NCBI GenBank assembly: GCA_947647615.1
Contig: CANSKS010000004.1
Coordinates: 1 to 64,000 of the forward strand
DNA length: 64,000 bases
Reading direction: 5' to 3'
Source: an uncultured Neglectibacter sp.
GTDB lineage: Bacteria > Bacillota > Clostridia > Oscillospirales > Acutalibacteraceae
The translations under genes were made by a program, and so were the position numbers. Positions 17,221-26,287 of the stretch are shown here, piece after piece. Each line of letters opens with the position of its first letter. Within the stretch, counting starts at the first letter, position 1. Below the pieces are notes generated by a model. It did not search any database and had not been told where the DNA came from. It saw nothing but the letters and a program-made list of their open reading frames with translations.

Positions 17221-18117
17221 TCAAATATTGTAGCGTAAATTCGCTGATTTTGCAAGATTTTTTCTATATTCTTCCATTTTTCTCCCCAGCCACGGCAAAT
17301 GTTCTTCGAATTTAGGGCCAAAACGAAAGTCCTTACTCTTTTCCTTCGTACTCGCAATGGTTTTGTGAGTAAATTCCACTGCAACATCGCAGGCTTCGGA
17401 AAGGCTCATTCCATTAAAAAGCCCTCCAAGCAACGTGGAGGCGAACAAATCCCCTGTACCGTGGTAAAGGCCTTCCAGCCGGTCCCGCAAAAAGAACTCC
17501 GGCCGCCCTGTTTTCGAATCGAGACAGGCTGCTCCCAACCGGTCTTCTTCCAAGTACACACCAGTAAGCACCGCCTTGCCTGGCCCAAGGCCGCACAGCC
17601 CGGCCAGCACCTCGCCAATAAACGATTCGGTATAGGGGCCCTCCTGGTAAGGGATTTCCAGCAGCCTGCAGGCCTCGGTGAGATTTGGCACCACCAGATC
17701 TGCCCGGCGGCACAGCCGCACCATACTTTGGGCCATTTCTTCGGTATAGGTCTGGTATAGCTTCCCGTTATCCCCCATCACAGGATCTACCACCACAAAC
17801 GTCCCCGGTTCCCGGAACATTTGAAAAATTTCGGTCACCAGGTCAATCTGCGCCTCACTGCCCAGAAAACCGCTGTAAAGAGCTTGGAAGTGAAAGCCCG
17901 CTTCTTTCCAATGCCTGGCCATAGGCAAAAGGTCTTCGGTAAGGTCCCGGTAGGTAAAGCCCGTAAACCCGCCGGTATGGGTGGAAAGCACAGCTGTGGG
18001 CAACACGGAGGTTTCCACCCCGCATACGGAAAGCACCGGCAGAGCCACGGTAAGGGAACATTTCCCGGCGCCGGAAAGATCATGTATGGCCGCGCAGGTC
18101 CTTTGTTCTGTAAACAT
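17221..18117 (-). CDS. pdxY: Pyridoxal/pyridoxamine kinase (PdxY-like)
   Basis: Ribokinase-fold kinase phosphorylating B6 vitamers to PLP precursors. 298 residues. Signatures: the N-terminal IHDLSGAGKCSL substrate loop, VVDPVMGDNGKLY, LVVPNLTEACRLL, and the C-terminal anion hole/catalytic motif HGTGDLFASTLLGGL (Asp is the base). It leads the minus-strand run into the paaK/ior block; the link may be practical, since PLP-dependent transaminases make the aryl pyruvates, or accidental. It has its own promoter at 18151-18179. Confidence 0.9.
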   Translation of the reverse strand: MFTEQRTCAAIHDLSGAGKCSLTVALPVLSVCGVETSVLPTAVLSTHTGGFTGFTYRDLTEDLLPMARHWKEAGFHFQALYSGFLGSEAQIDLVTEIFQMFREPGTFVVVDPVMGDNGKLYQTYTEEMAQSMVRLCRRADLVVPNLTEACRLLEIPYQEGPYTESFIGEVLAGLCGLGPGKAVLTGVYLEEDRLGAACLDSKTGRPEFFLRDRLEGLYHGTGDLFASTLLGGLFNGMSLSEACDVAVEFTHKTIASTKEKSKDFRFGPKFEEHLPWLGRKMEEYRKNLAKSANLRYNI

Positions 18118-18150
18118 AAATACACTTCCCTTTTCAAAATTGCTAAAGAA

Positions 18151-18179
18151 AGTTTATCTCATGGCGGTTCTCTTGTCAA
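18151..18179 (-). promoter_or_regulatory. SigmaA promoter of pdxY
   Basis: Minus strand: TTGACA (18179-18174), 17-bp spacer, TAAACT (18156-18151); the start codon lies about 34 bp further on. It could drive the whole pdxY-paaK-ior run. Confidence 0.78.
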
Positions 18180-18199
18180 ATCACAGGCTTTACTTTTTT

Positions 18200-18229
18200 T
18201 TGTCACAATGGTAAAATATAAATTATTAT
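18200..18229 (+). promoter_or_regulatory. Probable promoter for the small membrane peptide/HMA genes
   Basis: TTGTCA (18200-18205), 18-bp spacer, TATTAT (18224-18229), about 20 bp before the start at 18251. Confidence 0.55.
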
Positions 18230-18250
18230 CGTGTATGTGGGGGAAATTCC

Positions 18251-18358
18251 ATGAAAGGCTATAACGGCAGGAGAAGGAAGCTTTTTATACGGGTTATGGC
18301 TTGTACTTTAGCTTTGCTGATGATCCTTTCCGTTGTCTCCGTACTCCTGCCCAGATAG
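18251..18358 (+). CDS. 35-residue single-pass membrane peptide
   Basis: Short frame of 35 codons: basic N-terminus (MKGYNGRRRKLFIRV), then one hydrophobic helix (ACTLALLMILSVVSVLL) and a Pro-Arg end. A GGGGGAAA site lies at good spacing before the ATG, and a promoter sits just upstream, so it is probably translated. It precedes the HMA gene by 25 bp on the same strand. I cannot assign a function; it resembles the many short conserved membrane peptides of Firmicutes. Confidence 0.6.
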   Translation: MKGYNGRRRKLFIRVMACTLALLMILSVVSVLLPR

Positions 18359-18383
18359 AAATTTATTTAGGAAGGAAGATCTC

Positions 18384-18611
18384 ATGATGTTCGGCAAAAA
18401 AAACAGGCAAGAAATTAAAATTGGTATTAACGGCATGCACTGCGCCATGTGCTCTTCCCGAATGCAGAAGGCCTTTATGGCCGCCAAAGGCGTGTTGAGC
18501 GCCGAGGTGGATTTGGAAAACAAATGCGCCACCGTAAGTTACGACGAAAACAAGATTACAGTGGCGGACCTAAAAAACATTGTAACAGAAACGGGCTATG
18601 AACCCGTTTGA
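18384..18611 (+). CDS. HMA-domain metal chaperone (CopZ-like)
   Basis: 75 residues forming one heavy-metal-associated domain. The metal loop is GMHCAMCSSRM (Cys20 and Cys23), with the usual ferredoxin-like pattern after it (GVLSAEVDLENKCATVSYDE and a C-terminal TETGYEPV). Such domains pass Cu(I) or similar ions to transporters. AGGAAGGA at 18370-18377 sets the ATG at 18384. It stands without a copper ATPase or CsoR in the window and runs directly into metG, so its metal and partner are open. Confidence 0.88.
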   Translation: MMFGKKNRQEIKIGINGMHCAMCSSRMQKAFMAAKGVLSAEVDLENKCATVSYDENKITVADLKNIVTETGYEPV

Positions 18612-18643
18612 CTTTGCTATTGGGAAAGGATTGCTTTTATACC

Positions 18644-20599
18644 ATGCAGAATAAGGGAAAATATTACCTTACTACAGCCATTGCCTACACTTCGGGGAAA
18701 CCCCATATCGGCAATGTTTACGAAATTGTTCTGGCGGACAGTATTGCCCGCTTCAAGCGTTTGGAGGGCTACGACGTCTATTTCCAAACCGGCACCGACG
18801 AGCACGGTCAAAAGAATGAGCTCAAGGCCCAGGGGGAGGGCGTGACGCCCAAGGAGTTTGTGGACCGCGTGGCAGGGATTATCAAGGAGCAGTTTGACCT
18901 GATGAATGTTTCCTACGACCATTTCATCCGCACCACCGACGATTATCACGAAAAAGAGGTCCAGCAAATTTTTAAGCGGCTTTACCAGCAAGGCGACATT
19001 TACAAGGGCTCTTATGAAGGCCTTTATTGCACCGATTGCGAAGCCTTTTTCACGGAGAGCCAGTTGGTGGATGGCAAATGTCCCGACTGCGGGCGGGAGG
19101 TACATCCCGCCAAGGAAGAAGCCTATTTCTTCAAAATGAGCAAGTACGCCCAGCGCTTGATCGACCATATCAATTCCCACCCGGAATTTATTCAGCCCGT
19201 CTCCCGGAAAAACGAGATGATGAATAATTTCCTGCTGCCCGGCCTCCAGGACCTTTGCGTTTCCCGCACCTCTTTCAAATGGGGCATCCCGGTGGAATTC
19301 GACCCGAAGCATGTGGTGTACGTGTGGCTGGACGCTTTGACAAATTATATCACGGGCATCGGCTACCGCTGCGGCGGCAGCACAGAACAGTTTTCCAAGC
19401 TTTGGCCCGCAGATTTGCACCTGATTGGAAAAGATATTGTCCGTTTCCACACCATCTACTGGCCCATCTTTCTGATGGCTCTTGATCTGCCCCTGCCAAA
19501 ACAAGTGTTCGGCCATCCCTGGCTTTTGATGAACGGCAACAAAATGAGCAAGTCCAAGGGGAACACCATTTACGCCGACGATCTGGTAGATGTGTTCGGA
19601 GTGGATGCTGTGCGGTATTTCGTACTTCATGAAATGCCTTACGATAACGACGGGAACCTCACCTGGGAGCTGGTGACCGAACGGAACAATTCCGATTTAG
19701 CCAATATCCTGGGGAACCTGGTGAACCGCACCATCTCCATGAGCAACAAATATTTTGGCGGTACAGTGACCAACACCGGCGTCACCGAACCGGTGGACGA
19801 GGAACTAAAAGCAGTGGTTTCCGCATGCCGGGACAAGGCTGCCGCTAAAATGGCAGACCTGCGCGCCGCCGACGCCATCACAGAAATCATGAACCTTTTT
19901 AAACGGTGCAATAAATATATCGACGAAACTATGCCTTGGGCCCTGGCCAAAAATGAGGAAAAGCTGCCCAGGCTGGCAACTGTTCTTTACAATTTAGTAG
20001 ATTCCATTTGCGTGGGCGCTTCCCTTTTGCAGCCCTTCCTGCCCGGCGCCAGCGAAAGCATTTTCCGCCAGCTGAACGCCCAGCCCAGGCAATGGGAGGA
20101 ATTGAACCAGACAGGCCTCTATCCCAGCGAGAACAAGGTTACAGAAAAGCCCCAGATCTTGTTTGCCCGGCTGGATGAAAATGAAGTGATAGAACAGGCG
20201 GAGGCAAAGCGTCTTGCCGCTCTGCCGGTTCCCGAATTGGAGCTGGAGCCCCAACTGGCCGAAAAGGTGGATTTTGAAACCTTCTGTAAATCCGACTTCC
20301 GTGCCGTAAAAGTGAAGGCCTGTGAGGCGGTGAAAAAAAGCGATAAGCTTTTGAAATTCACTTTAGACGACGGCACCGGAACCGACCGGCAAATCCTTTC
20401 CGGCATCCACAAATGGTATGAACCGGAAACCCTTGTGGGCAAAACCCTCATTGCCATTGTAAACCTGCCGCCCAGAAAGATGATGGGCCTGGAAAGCAAC
20501 GGCATGCTGATTTCTGCCGTCCACAAGGAAAAAGGGGAAGAAGCCCTGCACCTGATCATGGTAGATGACCACATCCCGGCTGGAGCAAAGCTCTGTTAA
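18644..20599 (+). CDS. metG: Methionyl-tRNA synthetase
   Basis: Charges tRNA-Met. 651 residues. Class I signatures HIGN (about residues 19-22) and KMSKSKGN (about 299); the zinc knuckle CTDCEAFF...CPDCG is present; the C-terminal domain (from about 545) is the EMAPII/Trbp111 tRNA-binding fold with SDFRAVKVKACEAV and PPRKMMGLESNGM. The ATG at 18644 begins the usual N-terminus; a TTG overlapping the HMA stop at 18608 is an alternative start. First of a run with the membrane protein, tatD, radical SAM and lipoprotein genes. Confidence 0.97.
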   Translation: MQNKGKYYLTTAIAYTSGKPHIGNVYEIVLADSIARFKRLEGYDVYFQTGTDEHGQKNELKAQGEGVTPKEFVDRVAGIIKEQFDLMNVSYDHFIRTTDDYHEKEVQQIFKRLYQQGDIYKGSYEGLYCTDCEAFFTESQLVDGKCPDCGREVHPAKEEAYFFKMSKYAQRLIDHINSHPEFIQPVSRKNEMMNNFLLPGLQDLCVSRTSFKWGIPVEFDPKHVVYVWLDALTNYITGIGYRCGGSTEQFSKLWPADLHLIGKDIVRFHTIYWPIFLMALDLPLPKQVFGHPWLLMNGNKMSKSKGNTIYADDLVDVFGVDAVRYFVLHEMPYDNDGNLTWELVTERNNSDLANILGNLVNRTISMSNKYFGGTVTNTGVTEPVDEELKAVVSACRDKAAAKMADLRAADAITEIMNLFKRCNKYIDETMPWALAKNEEKLPRLATVLYNLVDSICVGASLLQPFLPGASESIFRQLNAQPRQWEELNQTGLYPSENKVTEKPQILFARLDENEVIEQAEAKRLAALPVPELELEPQLAEKVDFETFCKSDFRAVKVKACEAVKKSDKLLKFTLDDGTGTDRQILSGIHKWYEPETLVGKTLIAIVNLPPRKMMGLESNGMLISAVHKEKGEEALHLIMVDDHIPAGAKLC

Positions 20600-20652
20600 G
20601 CCTTTAAGCCTTTGATTGCCCTGAACTGCAAGACCGATACGAGGTGTTTCTT

Positions 20653-20982
20653 TTGGTTGGAAATATCATTTTGCTTTGTTGCTGTTGGGTTTGCGCCGCC
20701 AGCTTTTTAGGGCTGGGCTTGTTTGCCCGCCGGTACCAAAAACCCATGTGGTTTTGGTCCGGCACTACCGTCGCCCCCGAAAGCATTTCCGATATTTCTG
20801 CCTATAACCGTGCCAACAGCCGAATGTGGCTCTGCTTTTCCCTGCCCTTTTGGGCCTGCGGGTTTTTAAGCTTGTGGTACCCGCTTCTTTCGGGGCTTCT
20901 CTTGACGGTATGTTCCCTGGCGGGCATTCCTGTGCTGCCGGTGTGGTACGGGAAGATCTATAAAAAATACAAAAGAAGTTGA
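20653..20982 (+). CDS. Small three-helix membrane protein, function unknown
   Basis: 109 residues with hydrophobic segments at about 2-24, 56-72 and 76-95 and a basic C-terminus (GKIYKKYKRS). The central part RRYQKPMWFWSGTTVAPESISDISAYNRANSRMW recalls small membrane proteins of Clostridia with an invariant AYNxAN motif. The TTG at 20653 is chosen because GAGGTG at 20641-20646 sits 6 nt upstream; a GTG at 20644 is inside that site. Between metG and tatD, probably cotranscribed. Confidence 0.7.
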   Translation: MVGNIILLCCCWVCAASFLGLGLFARRYQKPMWFWSGTTVAPESISDISAYNRANSRMWLCFSLPFWACGFLSLWYPLLSGLLLTVCSLAGIPVLPVWYGKIYKKYKRS

Positions 20983-20986
20983 CGGT

Positions 20987-21757
20987 ATGTTCCCTATTTT
21001 CGATTCTCATGCCCACTACGACGACGAACGCTTCAACGAAGACCGGGAGGTGCTTCTGGGCCACGTTCTCCCCGAAAAAGGCGTCTGCGGCATTCTGAAT
21101 ATGGCGGCCGACCTTCAGGGCTGCTACGACACGCTGGTTCTCACGCAAACATATGATTATATCTACGGTGGAGTGGGCATCCATCCGGAATGCGCGAAGG
21201 AACTCCCGAAAGATTGGCTTTCCCAAATAGAGACCCTTGCGGCCAAAGAAAAGATTGTGGCCATTGGGGAGATTGGCCTGGATTACCACTGGCTGGAGGA
21301 CTGCCCGAAGCCCCGGCAGCAGGAAGTATTCTGCGCGCAGCTGGAGCTGGCGAATCGACTTTCTCTCCCCGTAGCGGTCCACGACCGGGAAGCCCATGGC
21401 GACACTTTGGAATTTTTAAAAAAGTACCGGCCCCGGGGCGTGGTACATTGCTTTTCCGGCAGTGTAGAAATGGCCAAGGAACTATGGAGCCTTGGCATGT
21501 ACCTGGGTTTGGGTGGGACAGTCACCTTTCACAATGCCCGGCACAGCGTCCAGGTAGCCCGGGAAATCCCCCTGGACCGGCTTTTGCTGGAAACAGACGC
21601 TCCCTACATGGCCCCTGTCCCCTGCCGGGGAAAACGGAACGATTCTTCCCTGATCATTTTTGTGGCGGAAAAAATTGCCGAAATACGCGGCGTTACGCCA
21701 GAGCTTATTTTGCAGGCAGCCCTGGAAAATACCAAGCGCCTGTTTAAAATATCATGA
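20987..21757 (+). CDS. tatD: TatD-family metal-dependent hydrolase
   Basis: Amidohydrolase-fold deoxyribonuclease-like enzyme, 256 residues. Metal ligands visible: DSHAHYDD (His8, His10), GEIGLDYHW (Glu), HDREA (His), HCFSG (His) and LLETDAPY (Asp). Family members act as 3'-5' DNA exonucleases or D-aminoacyl hydrolases; the exact substrate here is unknown. Common neighbour of metG in Firmicutes, as here. It overlaps or abuts the following radical SAM gene. Confidence 0.93.
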   Translation: MFPIFDSHAHYDDERFNEDREVLLGHVLPEKGVCGILNMAADLQGCYDTLVLTQTYDYIYGGVGIHPECAKELPKDWLSQIETLAAKEKIVAIGEIGLDYHWLEDCPKPRQQEVFCAQLELANRLSLPVAVHDREAHGDTLEFLKKYRPRGVVHCFSGSVEMAKELWSLGMYLGLGGTVTFHNARHSVQVAREIPLDRLLLETDAPYMAPVPCRGKRNDSSLIIFVAEKIAEIRGVTPELILQAALENTKRLFKIS

Positions 21758-21774
21758 GAAAGGAACCTAGCCCC

Positions 21775-22401
21775 ATGGAACAAAATAAGACCGGTGCCAG
21801 CATTACTTATGAATTTGAGGGCAACCTGTACATCAACATGACAAACCAGTGCCCCAACCGCTGCGAGTTCTGCCTTCGGAACAACAGTTCCGGCAGCCTG
21901 TATGCGAAGAACCTTTGGTATCACGGAGAAGAACCCACCAAAGAGGAAATTTGGCAGGATTTGCAGGCACGAGACCTGAACCAGTACCCGGAAATTGTCT
22001 TTTGCGGTTACGGAGAGCCCGCTTGTCGTTGGGACGACATGATGTGGCTCTGCGACCGGTTAAAGGAGACAGGTTCCCATTTCCTGCGCATCAACACTAA
22101 CGGCCTGGCAGACCTGATCCTTGGGCGCTCCGCCGCTTTGGAGCTGGATGGCCGGGTAGACGCCGTATCGATCAGCTTAAATGCCAGCACCGCCGAAAAA
22201 TACGAGGCCATTTGCCACAGCAAATTCGGGTTGAAGGCCTTCCCCGCCATTTTGCGTTTTACCGCTACCGCAGTGCTCAACGTGCCCCATGTGCGCATGA
22301 CAGTGGTAAGCACAATGCCCCAGGAAGAAAAGGAGGCCTGTAAGAAGATCTGCGAAGAGCTGGGAGCCGATTTTCACGTGCGGGAATATATTGATAAATA
22401 A
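21775..22401 (+). CDS. TatD-associated radical SAM protein
   Basis: 208-residue compact radical SAM enzyme with the [4Fe-4S] motif CPNRCEFC (Cys26, 30, 33), then FCGYGEPACRW and INTNGLADL typical of the fold. It matches the family repeatedly found next to tatD in anaerobes; no substrate is known to me. The ATG at 21775 has AAAGGAA 9 nt upstream; an ATG at 21754 overlapping the tatD stop (ATGA) would add seven residues. Coupling to tatD suggests the two act on the same molecule. Confidence 0.88.
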   Translation: MEQNKTGASITYEFEGNLYINMTNQCPNRCEFCLRNNSSGSLYAKNLWYHGEEPTKEEIWQDLQARDLNQYPEIVFCGYGEPACRWDDMMWLCDRLKETGSHFLRINTNGLADLILGRSAALELDGRVDAVSISLNASTAEKYEAICHSKFGLKAFPAILRFTATAVLNVPHVRMTVVSTMPQEEKEACKKICEELGADFHVREYIDK

Positions 22402-22439
22402 GAACTGCAACGCTTAAGCAAAGAAATGGGGTTGTCAAA

Positions 22440-22907
22440 TTGAAAAAGTCTATCAAGGCCTGCCTTTTCTTCTTTTTGCTGTTTTCGGCCGCGATGCTTC
22501 TGGCTGCCTGCGAAACCTCCCGCGCTGCCTACACTTTTCAACTGGAAACGGGCGATTCCATTGAGGTGGCTGCGGACGTCAAAGCTGGCTACGAGCTCAG
22601 CGGCGAGATCCCCTTTTCCGTGACCAAAGAAGAGAAGACCATTTTTACCGGCAACTTCCTTTCTCGAGAAAGCTACGACGAATATTACAGCGTAATCACC
22701 GAAGGTGGCCAATCCATGAAAGCGCTGGAAGAAACCTTCGGCGACGATTACAGTTACCTTTTTTACTGTGCTGATTATGACGGCACCACCAGCTTCGGGT
22801 ATTTGTATTTGTTCAAAAACGCCGACACCGCCGTTCTGCTGGAGGGCGCGGAAAGTGAAGAAGGCGCGCGCAACGCCTTTTTTGCTCTCAGCTTTGCTTT
22901 GAAATGA
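22440..22907 (+). CDS. Small lipoprotein, function unknown
   Basis: 155 residues with a lipoprotein signal: MKKSIKACLFFFLL... ending in the lipobox LLAAC (Cys24). The mature part is acidic, with no family I recognise. TTG start with GGGG about 10 nt upstream. Last gene of the metG run; the terminator at 22982-23031 follows. Confidence 0.75.
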   Translation: MKKSIKACLFFFLLFSAAMLLAACETSRAAYTFQLETGDSIEVAADVKAGYELSGEIPFSVTKEEKTIFTGNFLSRESYDEYYSVITEGGQSMKALEETFGDDYSYLFYCADYDGTTSFGYLYLFKNADTAVLLEGAESEEGARNAFFALSFALK

Positions 22908-22981
22908 GCTTCTTTGAAACAATTTCTATTACATAAACCCGTGGAGAATGCCGCGGTGCAAGAATAATGAAAACTCAAGAG

Positions 22982-23031
22982 AAAAAAGCCCTTTGCGGTT
23001 TCCCATAGGAAAACAGGCAAAGGGCTTTTTT
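22982..23031. terminator. Bidirectional terminator between the lipoprotein gene and ddh
   Basis: AAAAAAGCCCTTTGC pairs with GCAAAGGGCTTTTTT around a 20-nt loop, giving T-tracts in both directions. Confidence 0.9.
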
Positions 23032-23044
23032 GTGTCTTCTCAGC

Positions 23045-24028
23045 TTATAACAGCTTCCGGCGAAGCTCCTCCGGAGATTCCGGGTGCAGGTACGCGGGGG
23101 CAATATCCAAAATGGTATAACAGCCCGAATGTCCTTCTCGGCCCAGCCTGTAGGCCGCCCTGGCACAGGCGGTAAGTACGCTGGAGGTGAATTCCGGGTT
23201 CGATTCTAAGTTCAGCCGGTATTCGATCACATGCTTTGTAGTGCCCTGGAGGCCGGTGACCCCGGTACGAAATACCACGCCGCCATGGGGGATGCCTCCG
23301 TGCTCCCGCAGCAGCTCTTCCTCGCCGATAAAATGCACCGTGGTATCGTAATCCGCAAAATAATTGGGCATGGTAACAATGGCTTCTTCGATAGCCTTTT
23401 TATCTGCCCCTTCCTCTGCCACCACAAAGCATTCCCTGGTATGCTTTTGCCGGGTAGAAAGCTCTGGCATTTCCCCCTTCCGCACGCTTTCCAGGGCAGA
23501 TTCTACCGGTATGGTGTACTGGCGGGCATCCTTTACCCCGGGAATGCGGCGAATGGCGTCGGAATGTCCCTGGCTCACGCCTTTCCCCCAAAAGGTATAA
23601 TCTTTCCCCTGGGGCAGCACAGCCTGCCCCAGCATACGGTTCAGGGAAAACAGGCCCGGGTCCCAGCCTGCGGAGATCACGCTGACCTTTCCGCTTTCCA
23701 GGCTGGCCCCATTCACCTTTTCAAAATGCTCCGGGATCTTGGCGTGGGTGTCAAAGCTATCGACCACATGGAAAAGCCGGGCCAAAGCCGGGGTTTGTTC
23801 CGGCAGGTCGTTGGCGCTGCCTCCGCAAAGGATCATCACGTCGATCTTTTCTCTCATCCCTTCTGCCGCTTCCATAGAATAGACCGGCGCTCCTGTCAAA
23901 GTTTGCAGGCTTTTCGGGTCACGGCGGGTGAATACCCCCACCAGTTCCATATCGGGGCTGTTTTTGACGGCGCTTTCCACGCCACGGCCCAAATTGCCAT
24001 ACCCTGCAATTCCAATTCGAATGCTCAT
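23045..24028 (-). CDS. ddh: meso-Diaminopimelate dehydrogenase
   Basis: NADPH-dependent enzyme converting tetrahydrodipicolinate, ammonia and NADPH to meso-DAP in one step, feeding lysine and peptidoglycan. 327 residues, the usual length. N-terminal Rossmann motif GIAGYGNLGRGVE; substrate-domain signatures SAGWDPGLFSLNR, FWGKGVSQGHSDAIRR and GIPHGGVVFRTG. Transcribed away from the asnB cassette, sharing the 344-bp region between them. Its presence indicates DAP-type peptidoglycan. Confidence 0.95.
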   Translation of the reverse strand: MSIRIGIAGYGNLGRGVESAVKNSPDMELVGVFTRRDPKSLQTLTGAPVYSMEAAEGMREKIDVMILCGGSANDLPEQTPALARLFHVVDSFDTHAKIPEHFEKVNGASLESGKVSVISAGWDPGLFSLNRMLGQAVLPQGKDYTFWGKGVSQGHSDAIRRIPGVKDARQYTIPVESALESVRKGEMPELSTRQKHTRECFVVAEEGADKKAIEEAIVTMPNYFADYDTTVHFIGEEELLREHGGIPHGGVVFRTGVTGLQGTTKHVIEYRLNLESNPEFTSSVLTACARAAYRLGREGHSGCYTILDIAPAYLHPESPEELRRKLL

Positions 24029-24372
24029 ACTGCCACCATACCTTTGCAGTGCAAAGGCGTTCCTTTCTTTACAAAGTGAAAATTTCCGCTTTTAGAATAC
24101 CACAAGAATTTCCACAAATAAAGAAAAATTTTCTTTTTTCCCTTTCTGCCCCCTTCAGCCCTCGCTTTCTCTTTCCTGCTGCCACTGCAAAACTTGTGCC
24201 CTTTTTCCCATATTCAACCAAACCTTTGCTGGCTGTAAGCGCCTTACAGAGAAAAGAGAAAATCCGCGCAGAAAGGCTGTCAATTTCGCCCAATTTGTGA
24301 TATACTAAACCTCAGACATGTTTTTTGCTATTTCCCGTTTGTCTTGCGGAATGTTTGGAGGTTATTATTTTT
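24029..24372. other. 344-bp divergent promoter region between ddh and asnB
   Basis: Non-coding. It contains the asnB promoter at 24277-24306. On the minus strand an extended -10 (TGGTATTCT) near 24090-24100 may serve ddh, but I see no good -35. I find no riboswitch or T-box core. Confidence 0.6.
24277..24306 (+). promoter_or_regulatory. Promoter of the asnB cassette
   Basis: CTGTCA (24277-24282), 18-bp spacer, extended -10 TGATATACT with TATACT at 24301-24306. The leader to 24373 is about 60 nt. Confidence 0.65.
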
Positions 24373-26220
24373 ATGTGTGGATTTGTGGGATTTCTCGGTG
24401 GCGGCGCTTCCCAGGAAGATGCCGGCATCCTTCATGCCATGACAGACACCATTCGGCACCGGGGCCCTGACGATGCCGATTATTATAGGGACGGTTCTAT
24501 TTCTTTGGGCTTTCGCCGGCTTTCTATTATCGACCTGGAAGGCGGAAGGCAGCCCATTCTCAACGAAGATGAAAGCAAGGTATTGCTGTTCAACGGCGAG
24601 ATCTATAATTACCAGGAAATTCGGAAAGAGCTTTTGGCCGCCGGTCACAGCTTTAAAACTGCCAGCGATTCCGAAGTGGTGCTCCACGGCTACGAGGAAT
24701 ATGGTGCCGGGCTTTTGAACCGGCTGCGGGGCATGTTTGCCTTTACCATTTGGGATAAAACCTCACGCGAGCTTTTTGGCGCCCGGGACTTTTTTGGCAT
24801 TAAGCCCTTATATTACGCCCAAATGGGAGACACCTTTCTCTTTGGCTCTGAAATCAAAAGCTTTTTGCCCCATCCCAATTTTAAACGGGAATTGAACGAA
24901 CGGGCTTTGGAAAGCTACCTTTCCTTCCAATATTCTCCGGGCCCGGAAACCTTTTTCAAAAACGTGTACAAAATGCCCCCGGCCCATTATTTCAAATATA
25001 AAGACGGTAAAATGGAGATTACCCGGTATTGGATGCCGGAATTTCACCCGGAAGAGGACAAGCCTCTGGAATATTGGGTAGATGAAATTGAAAAGACCTT
25101 CGATAATTCTATTGAAGCCCATAAGGTCAGCGACGTAGAAGTAGGCTCCTTTCTTTCCTCCGGAGTCGATTCCAGCTATGTGGCCTGCTCCGCCCATGTG
25201 GACAAGACCTTCACCGTAGGGTTTGACAATGGCAGCAAATACAACGAGATCAGCTATGCGGAAGAGCTTTCCAAACAGATTCCGGTAAAGAACATCAGCA
25301 AGGTGATCACCCCCGAGGAATTCTGGGGCAATTTTCCCAAGATCCAATACCACATGGATGAGCCTTTGGCAGACCCTTCTGCGGTAGCTCTGTATTTTGT
25401 GTGCAACACTGCCGCCCAGCATTTGAAGGTGGTGCTTTCCGGCGAAGGAGCCGACGAAATTTTTGGAGGGTATAACATCTATAAAGAGCCCTTGGAGCTG
25501 GCCTGGTACGATAAAATCCCCTTTCCCATCCGCAGGTTCATCGGTGCCGTTGCTTCTAAGCTCCCTGCCAAACGCGGCCTCAATTTCCTGGTACGCCGCG
25601 GAAAGCGGCTGGAAGACCGGTTTATCGGCAATGCCTATATGTTTACGGAAAAAGAACGCAAATCCCTTTTAAAGATCACTACCAACGCTCAGTCCCCCGC
25701 CGCTTTGGTAAAGCCCTATTACGACATCATGAAAGACCACGATGCCGTGACAAAAATGCAGTTCGTGGACCTGAACATGTGGATGGTGGGCGATATTCTG
25801 CTGAAGGCCGACAAAATGAGTATGGCCAATTCCCTGGAGCTGCGGGTGCCCTTTTTAGATAAGCACATTATGGCCCTGGCCGGGCGCATTCCCACCAAAT
25901 ACCGCACGAACCTGGAAAACACCAAGTTTGCCATGCGCAAGGCCGCCCTGCGCCGCATGCCGGACAAATGGGCCTCAAAAAAGAAGTTGGGCTTCCCCGT
26001 GCCCACCCGAGTATGGCTGAAAGAGGAAAAATACTATAACCTGGTAAAAGAGGAATTCACCGGCGCCAACGCGGAGAAGTTTTTCCACACCGAAAAGCTT
26101 TTGAAGCTTTTGGAAGACCATAAAAACGGGAAGGCCGATAACAGCCGCCGGGTTTGGACGGTATATACCTTCCTTGTTTGGTACAAGCAATTTTTCCCGG
26201 AAGAGCCAGCCAAGGCATAA
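24373..26220 (+). CDS. asnB: AsnB-type glutamine amidotransferase/asparagine synthase (copy 1)
   Basis: 615 residues. N-terminal class II glutaminase domain begins MCGFVGFLGG, so Cys2 is the nucleophile after Met removal; RHRGPDDADYY and NGEIYNY follow. The C-terminal AMP-forming domain has FLSSGVDSS (PP-loop, with Ser for the usual second Gly) and GEGADEIFGGYNIY. Family members make Asn, but some amidate peptidoglycan: B. subtilis AsnB (meso-DAP) and L. lactis AsnH (D-Asp). The D-Asp-type ligase and racemase downstream and ddh upstream favour a wall role (inference). GGAGGTT at 24357-24363 fixes the start at the catalytic Cys. Confidence 0.93.
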   Translation: MCGFVGFLGGGASQEDAGILHAMTDTIRHRGPDDADYYRDGSISLGFRRLSIIDLEGGRQPILNEDESKVLLFNGEIYNYQEIRKELLAAGHSFKTASDSEVVLHGYEEYGAGLLNRLRGMFAFTIWDKTSRELFGARDFFGIKPLYYAQMGDTFLFGSEIKSFLPHPNFKRELNERALESYLSFQYSPGPETFFKNVYKMPPAHYFKYKDGKMEITRYWMPEFHPEEDKPLEYWVDEIEKTFDNSIEAHKVSDVEVGSFLSSGVDSSYVACSAHVDKTFTVGFDNGSKYNEISYAEELSKQIPVKNISKVITPEEFWGNFPKIQYHMDEPLADPSAVALYFVCNTAAQHLKVVLSGEGADEIFGGYNIYKEPLELAWYDKIPFPIRRFIGAVASKLPAKRGLNFLVRRGKRLEDRFIGNAYMFTEKERKSLLKITTNAQSPAALVKPYYDIMKDHDAVTKMQFVDLNMWMVGDILLKADKMSMANSLELRVPFLDKHIMALAGRIPTKYRTNLENTKFAMRKAALRRMPDKWASKKKLGFPVPTRVWLKEEKYYNLVKEEFTGANAEKFFHTEKLLKLLEDHKNGKADNSRRVWTVYTFLVWYKQFFPEEPAKA

Positions 26221-26287
26221 TGCGAGTTTCAATTCTAAACAGTACGGGGCTTTTCTGCCCCGCCTCAGGAAGGAAGATATCTGACCT

